Of a DNA stretch of 64,000 bases, positions 49,743-57,946 are shown piece after piece. This DNA is from JAKPAM01 sp047601745 (GTDB lineage: Bacteria > Pseudomonadota > Gammaproteobacteria > Burkholderiales > Burkholderiaceae_E). Numbering within the stretch: position 1 is the first letter of the stretch; each line of letters starts with the position of its first letter. The DNA is taken from contig JASGIS010000001.1 in assembly GCA_047601745.1 (NCBI GenBank), forward strand, positions 5,704,001-5,768,000. The letters run 5' to 3'. Position numbers and translations under genes: made by a program. Under the pieces are notes generated by a model, which had not been told where the DNA came from, searched no databases, and worked only from the letters and a program-made list of their open reading frames with translations.

Positions 49743-51350
49743 ATGTCACCAGCTCTCGCATCGCCTCCGTTCGAACTGCAGGTTTTCGGCGTGCCCGTCA
49801 TCGTCGCGGGAGAACGCAGGGAGCGGATTCCGCTCAAGCGAGCCGCAGCGCTCCTCGGCTATCTCGCGTTCAACGCGGGCCCCGTGCCTCGAGCCCATCT
49901 GGCGGCCCTGCTCTGGCCCGACGCCGATGAGACCCAGGCGCGCGCGCGTCTGCGCAGACTCGTCTATACGCTCGAAGGCGCGCTCGGCAGCAGGGTCCTG
50001 CTGGCCGACGACGATTGCCTGGCGCTCGCTGCGCAGGCCATCGAGACCGACGCGCTGCGGTTCACGCGATTCGCCCGCGACGCGGTCTCGGCGCCATCGC
50101 TCGATGACGACAGCCTGACGCAAGCTCGCCGGTGGATCGAACAAGCGCGCCGGCCGTTGATGCAAGGCATCGCCTTCGAGTCCGATGCGTTCGACGACTG
50201 GCTGAAGGCCACGTCCATCGAGCACGAGCATCTGCTCGCGCGCCTGCTCGAGCGCGTGATCGACGCGCTGGCGCAACGGGGCGAATTCGCGTCGGCGCTG
50301 GAACTCGCCGACGAGTTGCTGGCGCTGGACGCTTATCGTGAACCGAGCTACGTGCTGCTGATGCAGTTGCACGCGCTGCAGGGCGACGGCGCGGGCATCG
50401 AAGCGACGTTCACCCGCTGCGCGGAGGTCCTGCGCGCCGAATTCGGCATCAAGCCCGGCCCGCTGACCGAGCAGGCCTATCTGCGAATGACCGAGGATCT
50501 GAGGCGCCCGTCGTCCCCGCGCGTCGAGCGGCCGGCCGTGCGGTTCGCCGAAGGAGAGCTGGGCACCGTCGCCTATGCGATGCTCGGGTCCGGCGAACGC
50601 ACGCTGGTGATCGCCCCCGGATTCGTCTGCCATATCGAGATCTCGCTGGAGAATCCGTCGGTCCGCACCGGGCTCGCCGCACTGGCCGAACGCTTCCGGG
50701 TGATCGTGTTCGATCGCCGCGGCGTGGGTCTGTCCGAGCGCCTCGGCGCGACCAGCACGCCGGCCGCGATGGCCGCCGACATCGCTGCGATCCTCGATCA
50801 TGCCGGCGTGTCCAGCGCCTGGATATTCGGCTCGTCCGAGGGCGGGCTGGGCGCGATGCGCCTGGCCATCGACGATCCGCGCCGCGTGCAGGGCCTGTGC
50901 CTGTTCGGATCGCTGGCCCGCGGCTCGGCCGCGCCCGACTATCCGTGGGCGCTGCCGGCGGCGTCGTTCGAAGTCTGGCGCAAACGCCTGATCGCGGCCT
51001 GGGGCGGCCCGGTCGGCCTGGAAACCTTCGCGCCGAGCGAAAAGGACGATCCGGCGCTGCGCGCGTGGTGGGCGCGCCTGGTGCGGCACGCCGCCTCGCC
51101 GGGCGCGCTCGAAACGATTCTCGGCGGCCTGCGCGACGCCGATCTGCGCGCGGAGCTGCGACGCATCGGCGTGCCGACGCTGGTCATGCATCGACGCGGG
51201 GATCGCGCGGTCCGGTTCGAAGCCGGCGAGCATCTCGCGCGGAACATCCCGGGTGCCGTATGGCACCCGCTCGAAGGCATCGATCACTTCTGGTGGTGCG
51301 GCGACGGCGCACCCGTCGTGCAGGCAATTCTCGAGTTCGCCGGTCGTTGA
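49743..51350 (+). CDS. SARP/BTAD-like regulatory domain fused to alpha/beta hydrolase
   Basis: A 535-residue two-part protein. Residues 1-95 form a winged-helix domain (L-Q-V-F-G-V-P-V-I at the first strands, R-R-L-V-Y-T-L-E-G-A in the recognition region). Residues 100-255 form the helical BTAD repeat, with R-E-P-S-Y-V-L-L-M-Q-L-H typical of SARP/AfsR proteins. From 265 an alpha/beta hydrolase follows: F-D-R-R-G-V-G-L-S near 323, the nucleophile G-S-S-E-G (S365), an aspartate in R-G-D-R-A-V and the histidine in I-D-H-F-W-W near 517. All triad residues appear present. It may be a one-component regulator whose hydrolase domain senses or consumes a ligand; the carboxylesterase gene downstream is a possible target. 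No GTG/ATG downstream is better than 49743. Confidence 0.85.
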   Translation: MSPALASPPFELQVFGVPVIVAGERRERIPLKRAAALLGYLAFNAGPVPRAHLAALLWPDADETQARARLRRLVYTLEGALGSRVLLADDDCLALAAQAIETDALRFTRFARDAVSAPSLDDDSLTQARRWIEQARRPLMQGIAFESDAFDDWLKATSIEHEHLLARLLERVIDALAQRGEFASALELADELLALDAYREPSYVLLMQLHALQGDGAGIEATFTRCAEVLRAEFGIKPGPLTEQAYLRMTEDLRRPSSPRVERPAVRFAEGELGTVAYAMLGSGERTLVIAPGFVCHIEISLENPSVRTGLAALAERFRVIVFDRRGVGLSERLGATSTPAAMAADIAAILDHAGVSSAWIFGSSEGGLGAMRLAIDDPRRVQGLCLFGSLARGSAAPDYPWALPAASFEVWRKRLIAAWGGPVGLETFAPSEKDDPALRAWWARLVRHAASPGALETILGGLRDADLRAELRRIGVPTLVMHRRGDRAVRFEAGEHLARNIPGAVWHPLEGIDHFWWCGDGAPVVQAILEFAGR

Positions 51351-51388
51351 CGTCGGCCGGCGGGCCGCGAGGCCGCCAGACCACCGGA

Positions 51389-51454
51389 CCCACTGGCCCA
51401 CTGGCCCACTGGCCCGCTCGACCGCCCGACCCGACCACCCGACCACCCGACCAT
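51389..51454. repeat. two short tandem arrays of 8-bp units
   Basis: Three exact CCCACTGG units occupy 51389-51412 and three CCGACCAC units (last base T) occupy 51431-51454. They lie in the 278-bp gap between the BTAD-hydrolase stop and the carboxylesterase start. The rest of the gap shows no gene. They may be slipped-strand repeats of little function, or affect expression by copy number. Confidence 0.75.
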
Positions 51455-51628
51455 AGGACCCAGGGACCGTGGGATCGCGGGGCGGATCGAATTGGCGATT
51501 CCGACGGATTTCGCGACAATGAGCGGCCGCGGGCGCCTGCCGCTGCGCGCGTCTTCCCGATGCGCAGCGGAAAGAACCGGCGGAACCGATCGAAGATCGA
51601 CCGAAGAATCACAACCAGGAGACTCTCA

Positions 51629-53233
51629 ATGCCCTTTACCGCAACGGGCCGGCTCGCGCTGCGCCCGCTGAGCCTGATCGCCGTCACCGCCATCGCCGCC
51701 CTTTCGGCCTGTGGTTCGGATCACCACGACGATCCGCTGACCGTCGCCACCGACAAGGGAACGGTGTCGGGCAGCGACACGCCTCAGTACCGGCAGTACC
51801 TGGGCATCCCTTATGCCGCGCCGCCGGTCGGCCCTCTTCGCTGGCAGCCGCCGCAGGCGGCCGCGGCCTGGACGGGCACGCGCGATGCGACCCAGTTCGG
51901 GCCGCATTGCGCGCAACCGCCCAGCGCGTTCGGCGCGGTCAGCGCGTCGGAAGACTGCCTGTACCTGAACGTCTACGTCCCGAAGAGCGGACAGGGTCCG
52001 TTCCCGGTGATGTTCTGGATCCACGGAGGCGCGCTGCTGACGGGCCGCAGCAACGACTATGACCCGACGGCGCTGGTCGGCCAGGGCGTCATGGTCGTGA
52101 CGATCAACTACCGGATGGGTCCGCTGGGCTTCCTGTCGCATCCGGCGCTGTCGGCCGAACAGGGCGGCGCATCGGGCAACTACGGCATCCTCGACCAGCA
52201 GGCCGCGCTCAAATGGGTCAAGGCCAACATCGCGGCCTTCGGCGGCGATCCGGGCAACGTGACGGTGTTCGGTGAATCCGCCGGCGGCCTGTCGACGCAT
52301 TCGCAGATCGTGTCGCCGCTGGCCACCGGACTGTTCCACAAGGCCATCGTGCAAAGCGGCGCCTACACGCTGACGCCGCCCACGCTCACGCAGGCCGAGG
52401 CGCTGGGCCAGTCGTTCGGCACCGGCGTCGGCTGCGACGACCAGAGCCTGACCTGCCTGCGCAACGCGCCGGTCTCGGCGATCATCGCCAACTCGACGAA
52501 GATCCAGATCGGCGGCACGACGCTGCCGACCGTCGACGGCAAGGTGTTCACCAGCACGTTCGAGCAGGCTTATTCGAGCGGCAGCTTCAACAAGGTGCCG
52601 ATCATCCAGGGCAGCAACCAGCACGAATACAGCCTGCTGTCCGCCTACGTGACCGACACGGTGCTGGGCCGCGAGATCAACGCCAGCGAATACCAGGCGG
52701 CCGTCGACGCGCAGTTCGGCACGGCGGCGGGCTTTCCGGCCGGATTCTCCGGCCTGCTGCTGGCCTCGTATCCGGTCACGATCACGCCGGCCTGGTCGCT
52801 GGACAGCCTGCTGACCGACGCGGTGTTCTCGTGCAACGGACGCAAGGTCGCGCAACTGGCCTCCGGCCACGGCGTGCCCGTCTACAGCTACGAGTTCGCC
52901 GATGCGAACGCGCCGATGGTGTTCAACCTGCCGCCGCGAGTCAACGGCTTCGGCGCTTATCACGCGGCCGAGATCCAGTACGTGTGGCCCAAGCAGCAGA
53001 CGATCTACTACGGCGCGCCGTTCACGGCCGCGCAGACCGATCTGTCGAACAAGATGGTCGCGTACTGGGCGCAGTTCGCCAAACGCGGCGATCCGAACGT
53101 CAGCGGCAGTCCGAACTGGCCGGCGTACACGCGCGCCAACGACACGTACATGACGCTGGCGCCTAATGCGATCGCGCCGACGACGACGTTCGGCGCCGAG
53201 CACCAGTGCGCGATGTGGACGCCAGGTACCTGA
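51629..53233 (+). CDS. type-B carboxylesterase lipoprotein
   Basis: A 534-residue esterase. A signal sequence ends in the lipobox A-L-S-A-C with lipidated C28, so the enzyme is anchored to a membrane facing the periplasm or surface. The carboxylesterase fold has F-W-I-H-G-G-A (oxyanion hole) near residue 130, G-E-S-A-G-G (S217) as nucleophile, and a triad histidine probably in F-G-A-Y-H-A-A-E near 445. A cysteine pair C94/C110 fits the conserved N-terminal disulfide. AGGAG lies 8 bases before the ATG at 51629. It may release alcohols or acids from external esters. A decayed copy of its 3' end lies at 54245-54336. Confidence 0.93.
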   Translation: MPFTATGRLALRPLSLIAVTAIAALSACGSDHHDDPLTVATDKGTVSGSDTPQYRQYLGIPYAAPPVGPLRWQPPQAAAAWTGTRDATQFGPHCAQPPSAFGAVSASEDCLYLNVYVPKSGQGPFPVMFWIHGGALLTGRSNDYDPTALVGQGVMVVTINYRMGPLGFLSHPALSAEQGGASGNYGILDQQAALKWVKANIAAFGGDPGNVTVFGESAGGLSTHSQIVSPLATGLFHKAIVQSGAYTLTPPTLTQAEALGQSFGTGVGCDDQSLTCLRNAPVSAIIANSTKIQIGGTTLPTVDGKVFTSTFEQAYSSGSFNKVPIIQGSNQHEYSLLSAYVTDTVLGREINASEYQAAVDAQFGTAAGFPAGFSGLLLASYPVTITPAWSLDSLLTDAVFSCNGRKVAQLASGHGVPVYSYEFADANAPMVFNLPPRVNGFGAYHAAEIQYVWPKQQTIYYGAPFTAAQTDLSNKMVAYWAQFAKRGDPNVSGSPNWPAYTRANDTYMTLAPNAIAPTTTFGAEHQCAMWTPGT

Positions 53234-53276
53234 TCGTCGCGACGCATGCCGGACGAGGCGGGCCTTCACGCTGGAA

Positions 53277-54152
53277 TCAGCGTGTACCGAATACCTCGTC
53301 CAGCGTACGAGCGTCGACGAAGTTGTCGACCCAACGCTCCAGTTCGGACACACTGGCCTCTTGCAACCGCTCGATCACCGACGAATCGAGCGGGCCGAAG
53401 CGGCGTTCGAGCTGGCGGCAGAGAAAAGCAACCCCGGCCTCCTGCGTCCATCGTTCCTTCAATCCGGCCATGTTCCGGTTCTCCTGCGGATAGCGCTCGG
53501 CGTAAAGCCGGCGTTCATTATCGTCAAGGGCGGTGTAGATGTCGACGAAGTCCAAGTATTTCAGACGCTTCTCGATGTCGGGCTCCAGACTCAGCAGGCC
53601 TCGGATGGCCTGCGCATAAAGGTCGATCCTGCGCCCACGCGGCCAGCGCATGTTGGGCAGGTTCAGCCGGGCGACGAGGTTGTCGCTGTTCATCCAGCGT
53701 TCGGCGGGCATGTCGGCCAACACGCAGGCCAGGTAGTCGAAGCGCAAGTACGCATGGTGCTCGCTGCCGAGCGTCAGCGAGCGGGGAACGCGCCGACTGC
53801 CGCGCAAGAAGATCACCACCGGCGCTACCCGCGTGGTCCGGTACAGCTCGGCCAGCGTGGCGCTGTAGACGACCAGGCGATGGATGGAGAAGCGCGCCGG
53901 ATCGCTCTCTTCTTCCAGTACGAACAGCAAGGCCTCGCGCCGGCCGTCGGGCCACTCCACCAGCAGCGGCACGTCCAGTTCGTGGAAGCGGTCGCCCAGG
54001 CGATTCTTCAACTGCTCCTGGCGAATTGGCGTGATGACCACCGATTCATCGACGCCCAGGGCCTCCTGCGGCGCGAAGAAGGCCAACGCTTGGCGCGGAT
54101 AGTCCAGGATCAGGTTCTTGAAGTTCTGGTCATGGCTGACGGGCGCGGTCAT
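53277..54152 (-). CDS. Rpn-family recombination-promoting nuclease / DUF4351 protein
   Basis: A 291-residue protein. The start H-D-Q-N-F-K-N-L-I-L-D-Y-P and R-F-H-E-L-D-V-P-L-L-V-E-W match the Rpn/transposase_31-like PD-(D/E)xK nuclease group, with acidic residues in L-L-F-V-L-E-E-E. The C-terminal 60 residues (L-E-R-R-F-G-P-L and L-E-R-W-V-D-N-F-V-D-A) match DUF4351. Rpn proteins cut DNA, promote recombination and some act in phage defence. The gene is opposite in direction to, and wedged between, the intact esterase gene and a fragment of its 3' end, so it is probably mobile or arrived by recombination. Confidence 0.82.
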   Translation of the reverse strand: MTAPVSHDQNFKNLILDYPRQALAFFAPQEALGVDESVVITPIRQEQLKNRLGDRFHELDVPLLVEWPDGRREALLFVLEEESDPARFSIHRLVVYSATLAELYRTTRVAPVVIFLRGSRRVPRSLTLGSEHHAYLRFDYLACVLADMPAERWMNSDNLVARLNLPNMRWPRGRRIDLYAQAIRGLLSLEPDIEKRLKYLDFVDIYTALDDNERRLYAERYPQENRNMAGLKERWTQEAGVAFLCRQLERRFGPLDSSVIERLQEASVSELERWVDNFVDARTLDEVFGTR

Positions 54153-54244
54153 GAGCGGGTGGCTTCAGTCGAGCTCGTGATCGAACATTGAACCCGCCGG
54201 GCAGCGCGCCTTCAATCCGCCGGATAGCCAAGACCATTCGAGCG

Positions 54245-54336
54245 GACGATCTACTACGGCGCGCCCCGGGCGCGATCACAACGACGACGACGCTCGGCAT
54301 GAGTACCCCTACGCGATGTGGACACCGGATAACTGA
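54245..54336 (+). pseudogene. decayed duplicate of the carboxylesterase 3' end
   Basis: Bases 54245-54265 repeat exactly 21 bases of the esterase gene (52999-53019, encoding T-I-Y-Y-G-A). After an internal deletion of about 150 bp, 54273-54336 resembles the esterase terminus (53168-53233), ending A-M-W-T-P-D-N-stop versus A-M-W-T-P-G-T-stop, with a frameshift. The fragment lies on the far side of the Rpn gene. The rest of 54153-54411 shows nothing else recognisable. Confidence 0.8.
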
Positions 54337-54411
54337 TCGCGGTACCGGGTGGCGGCCGGACCGGGCCGCCTCCGTACCGCGCCCCGGGGCTCAAGCGCCC
54401 GGCGCCCGTCC

Positions 54412-55659
54412 TCAGGCGGACGCCCGGGCGCCGCGCTCGCGCCACGCGCGCCAGGCGAGCGCGGCCAGCACGCAGCCGACGATCGGAAACACCACCTGGT
54501 TGACCGCCGTCCAGCCGGCGCCGGTCATCAGGCGGCCGGACGAGAACGACGCGATCGCGACAGTGCCGAACACCAGCATGTCGTTCAACGACTGCGCGCG
54601 CGCCCGTTCGGCGGGCCGATAACACTCGGCGACCATCGCCGTGGCGCCGATGAATCCGAAGTTCCAGCCCAGACCGAGCAGCACCAGCCCGCCCCAGAAG
54701 TGCACGAGACCCAGGCCGGCGAGCGACAGCGCCGCGGCCGAGGCGATCAGCGCCAGTCCCAGCGCGGTGATCCGCGCATGACCGTAGCGCGCGATCAGGC
54801 GTCCGGTGAAAAAGCTGGGGCCGTACATCGCCAGCACGTGCCACTGGATGCCCAGCGCCGCCTGGCCGACCGTGTGGCCGCAGTCGACCATCGCCATCGG
54901 CGCGGCCGTCATCACGAAGCTCATCAGCCCGTACGAAGCGACCCCGGCGAACACCGCCAGCACGAAGCGCGGCTGCGCGGCGATCCGGGCCAGCGGGCGC
55001 GCGGGCAGACCTTCCTGAACGGCCGCGGTCGCACGGGTGACGCGCAGTCGCGAGACGACCGCCATCGCGATCAGCGCGAGCACCGCCTGCCCGATGAAGC
55101 TGCCGGCGAAAGGCGCCTGCGGATAGGCGTCGCGGGTCCAGATCACGACCTGCGGACCGATGACGGCCGCGAGCAGGCCGCCGACCATCACCCGCGAGAT
55201 CGCCCGCGCGCGCATCGACGGCGCGACCTCGTCGGCCGCCGCGAAGCGATAACTCTGCACGCACGCGCCATACAAACCCGACAGCGCGGTGCCCAGGCAG
55301 AACAGCAGGAAGCTGCCCTGCACGATCGCCCAGGCGGCGAGCAGTCCGGCCGACATGCCCAGGCCGGTCCCGAGCACGTAGGTCGGACGCCGGCCGTACC
55401 GGCGCATCAGCAGGCCCATCGGCATCGCGCCCAGCGCCTGCCCGAGCTGGAACAGGCTGATCGGCAACGTGACCAGCGCCGCGTTGTCCGACAGATGTTG
55501 GCCGACCAGGCCGCCGAGCGAGACGATGATCGCCGGCGACGCGCCGCCCAGCGATTGCGCGGCGATCAGCAGCGGCAGATTGCGGCGGGCCACGGCTTCG
55601 CCGTCGGCGTCCCGCCGCGTCGCGCCCGCCTGCGCCGGTGCGGGTCCGGGTTTCGTCAT
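54412..55659 (-). CDS. MFS transporter
   Basis: A 415-residue inner-membrane protein with 12 hydrophobic segments. M-G-L-L-M-R-R-Y-G-R-R-P-T in the loop after helix 2 is the MFS signature; a similar G-R-L-I-A-R-Y-G-H lies in the second half. It starts 6 bp after the mmsB stop and so ends the valine-degradation operon, unusual company for an MFS protein; uptake of a branched-chain acid is possible. Substrate unknown. Confidence 0.9.
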   Translation of the reverse strand: MTKPGPAPAQAGATRRDADGEAVARRNLPLLIAAQSLGGASPAIIVSLGGLVGQHLSDNAALVTLPISLFQLGQALGAMPMGLLMRRYGRRPTYVLGTGLGMSAGLLAAWAIVQGSFLLFCLGTALSGLYGACVQSYRFAAADEVAPSMRARAISRVMVGGLLAAVIGPQVVIWTRDAYPQAPFAGSFIGQAVLALIAMAVVSRLRVTRATAAVQEGLPARPLARIAAQPRFVLAVFAGVASYGLMSFVMTAAPMAMVDCGHTVGQAALGIQWHVLAMYGPSFFTGRLIARYGHARITALGLALIASAAALSLAGLGLVHFWGGLVLLGLGWNFGFIGATAMVAECYRPAERARAQSLNDMLVFGTVAIASFSSGRLMTGAGWTAVNQVVFPIVGCVLAALAWRAWRERGARASA

Positions 55660-55665
55660 CGACGG

Positions 55666-56553
55666 TCAGCGCTTCTGCAGCAACTGGATGATGCTCGAGA
55701 AATCCAGCCCGCCGGCGCCGCGCTGGCTGTGCATCGAGTAGAGGTTGCGAGCCATCTCGCCGAGCGGGACCGATGCCCGCGTGGCCATCGCCGCCTCGGC
55801 CGCCAGGCCCAGGTCCTTGAGCATCAGGTCGACGCCGAAGCCTCCGGCATAGCCGTTCGAGGACGGCACGTTGGGCATGACGCCCGGAAACGGGTTGTAC
55901 AGCTCGATCGCCCAGTTGCGCCCCGAACTCTTGCTCATGATGTCCGACAGCACGGCCGGATCGAGGCCGTTGGCCACGCCCAACGCGAGCGCCTCGGCGG
56001 TCCCCGCCATCAGGATGCCGAGCAGCATGTTGTTGCAGATCTTGGCGGTCTGGCCGGCGCCGCTGTCGCCGGCGTGGAAGATGTTCTTGCCCATCTGCGC
56101 GAGCAGCGGCTTCGCGCGGTCGAGCGCCTTGACCGTTCCGCCGACGATGAACGTCAGCGTGCCGGCGACGGCGCCGCCGACGCCGCCCGATACCGGCGCG
56201 TCGATCATGTCGAGCCCGCGCGCCGCCGCGGCGTCGGCGACCTTGCGCGCCGACGCCGGCGAGATCGTGCTGCAGTCGATGACCAGCGTGCCCGGCTCGA
56301 TCCGGCCGACCAGGCCCTGCTCGCCCAGGTACAGCGACTCGACGTGCTGGCTGGCCGGCAGCATCGAGATGACGACCTCGGCGCCCGCCAGCGCGGCGCC
56401 GGCCGAAGCCGCCGCACGCGCGCCGGCCGCGACCGCCTTGTCGATCGCGGCCTGCTGCAGATCGAAGACCGTCAGCGAATGCCCGGCGGCGAGCAGGTTC
56501 TGCGCCATCGGAGCGCCCATGTTGCCCAAGCCGATGAAAGCGATGTGACTCAT
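55666..56553 (-). CDS. mmsB: 3-hydroxyisobutyrate dehydrogenase
   Basis: A 295-residue beta-hydroxyacid dehydrogenase converting 3-hydroxyisobutyrate to methylmalonate semialdehyde with NAD. The cofactor motif I-G-L-G-N-M-G is at residues 7-13, the substrate loop D-A-P-V-S-G-G near 120 and the catalytic lysine in G-Q-T-A-K near 170. The length and motifs match MmsB. It follows the hydrolase gene by 123 bp in the operon. A weak stem (GCACCG/CGGTGC) lies in that gap. Confidence 0.94.
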   Translation of the reverse strand: MSHIAFIGLGNMGAPMAQNLLAAGHSLTVFDLQQAAIDKAVAAGARAAASAGAALAGAEVVISMLPASQHVESLYLGEQGLVGRIEPGTLVIDCSTISPASARKVADAAAARGLDMIDAPVSGGVGGAVAGTLTFIVGGTVKALDRAKPLLAQMGKNIFHAGDSGAGQTAKICNNMLLGILMAGTAEALALGVANGLDPAVLSDIMSKSSGRNWAIELYNPFPGVMPNVPSSNGYAGGFGVDLMLKDLGLAAEAAMATRASVPLGEMARNLYSMHSQRGAGGLDFSSIIQLLQKR

Positions 56554-56676
56554 GATGTGTTTCCTGGTCGATCGATGAAGAAGCGCCCGGGCACCGGCCG
56601 TCGCGGCGTCGGTGCGGGGAGCGGGATGACGGGATCAGGGCCTGTTCATACTAAGAGATCGAACCCGCGTGAAGCC

Positions 56677-57819
56677 CTAGCGGCCGAGGTCGGCCAGCGG
56701 ATGCTCGGCCGCCGGCCACGGGCTGACGAAGAACGCATCGGCCCAGGCCTTGTCGGCCTCGGCCAGCCGGGCCGGCCGCCATGACGGCCGGTTGTCCTTG
56801 TCGATCAGCAGCGCGCGGATCCCCTCGCCGAAGTCGCCGTGCGCGGCGCAGTGCAGCGATACGACGAGCTCGATGCGGAAGACGTCGGCCAGCGACAGCC
56901 TGCGCGTGCGCCGCTGCAGTTCGTACGCGAGCCGGGCGCTGCCCGGCGATCCGGCCCGCAGCGTCGCGGCCGCACGGGTCAGCCACGGATCGTCGCGATG
57001 GCTGTCGGCCAGCGCCAGGATGTCGGGCACGATCTCGGCCAGCGTCGGATGCCGGCACACGCTGCCGATCAGATCGAAATGCTCGCGCAGCGGCCCGGCC
57101 TTCGGATCGGCGGCGCTGGCGAAGCCCGCCAGCAGGCGGCCGAGCGCCTGGCGGTTCAGCGCCGGCGCGTCGGACCACGCCTGCTCGAGCAGCGCGGCCA
57201 TCACGGCGGGCTTGTCGGCCTGCCGGATGTGCACGTCGGCGAGCCCCGCGAAGATCGCGTCGGACGCGCGGATCTGCGCGCCGGTCAGCGCGAGGAACAG
57301 GCCGGTGCGGCCGGGCGCGCGGCCCAGTTGCCAGCTTCCGCCGACGTCCGGATACAGGCCGACCGACACCTCGGGCATCGCCAGCCGCGAACCTTCGGTA
57401 ACCACGCGGTGGCTGGCGCCCGACATCAGGCCGATGCCGCCGCCCATGACGATCCCGTGGCCCCAGCACAGGATCGGCTTCGGGTAATGATGGATCGCGT
57501 AGTCGAGCCGGTACTCGTCGGCGAAAAAGCGCGTCGCGTAGGTATTAGCGCGGACGTCGGTCGCGCCGCTCGCGCGGAAGTCGACGATCGAACGGTGCAG
57601 CCCCTGCAGATCGCCGCCGGCGCAGAAGGCCTTATCGCCCGCGCCCTGCAGCACGACGATCGCGATCGCCGGATCGTCCGCCCATGCGCGCAGGCGCGGC
57701 GCCAGCAACTCGACCATCCGGCCCGACAGCGCGTTCAGCGTCTTTTCCTGGTTCAGCGTCGCGACGCCGATCCGCTTGCTCGCACCGGCCTGCCGCTCTT
57801 CGAGCACGACCTCCGTCAT
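56677..57819 (-). CDS. 3-hydroxyisobutyryl-CoA hydrolase (enoyl-CoA hydratase family)
   Basis: A 380-residue crotonase-family protein. It has F-C-A-G-G-D-L near residue 67, G-I-V-M-G-G-G-I-G-L near 118, and M-P-E-V-S-V-G-L-Y-P-D-V-G near 147, with the extended C-terminal part (to 380) that separates hydroxyisobutyryl-CoA hydrolases from the shorter hydratases. It releases 3-hydroxyisobutyrate for MmsB. The operon lacks a second, obvious methacrylyl-CoA hydratase, which may be encoded elsewhere. Confidence 0.92.
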   Translation of the reverse strand: MTEVVLEERQAGASKRIGVATLNQEKTLNALSGRMVELLAPRLRAWADDPAIAIVVLQGAGDKAFCAGGDLQGLHRSIVDFRASGATDVRANTYATRFFADEYRLDYAIHHYPKPILCWGHGIVMGGGIGLMSGASHRVVTEGSRLAMPEVSVGLYPDVGGSWQLGRAPGRTGLFLALTGAQIRASDAIFAGLADVHIRQADKPAVMAALLEQAWSDAPALNRQALGRLLAGFASAADPKAGPLREHFDLIGSVCRHPTLAEIVPDILALADSHRDDPWLTRAAATLRAGSPGSARLAYELQRRTRRLSLADVFRIELVVSLHCAAHGDFGEGIRALLIDKDNRPSWRPARLAEADKAWADAFFVSPWPAAEHPLADLGR

Positions 57820-57946
57820 CCTTCGTCTCCTTCGTTGTGGATCCGCGCCCCGCGGCGCGCGATTACCGGCGCGGCGTCTGCCGATCGGTCCCGGCCGGCC
57901 CCGGCGCCCGCGGGCCCGATCTCCGGCCGGAACCGTGTCCGTTGCC

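Noticed and set aside
51389..51454. CRISPR-like array
   Set aside because: Units are 8 bp, directly abutting, with no spacers and no cas genes.
54349..56784. 811-residue plus-strand open frame rich in R, H, Q and D
   Set aside because: Antisense to the MFS and mmsB genes; composition is typical of a GC-rich shadow frame and has no motifs.
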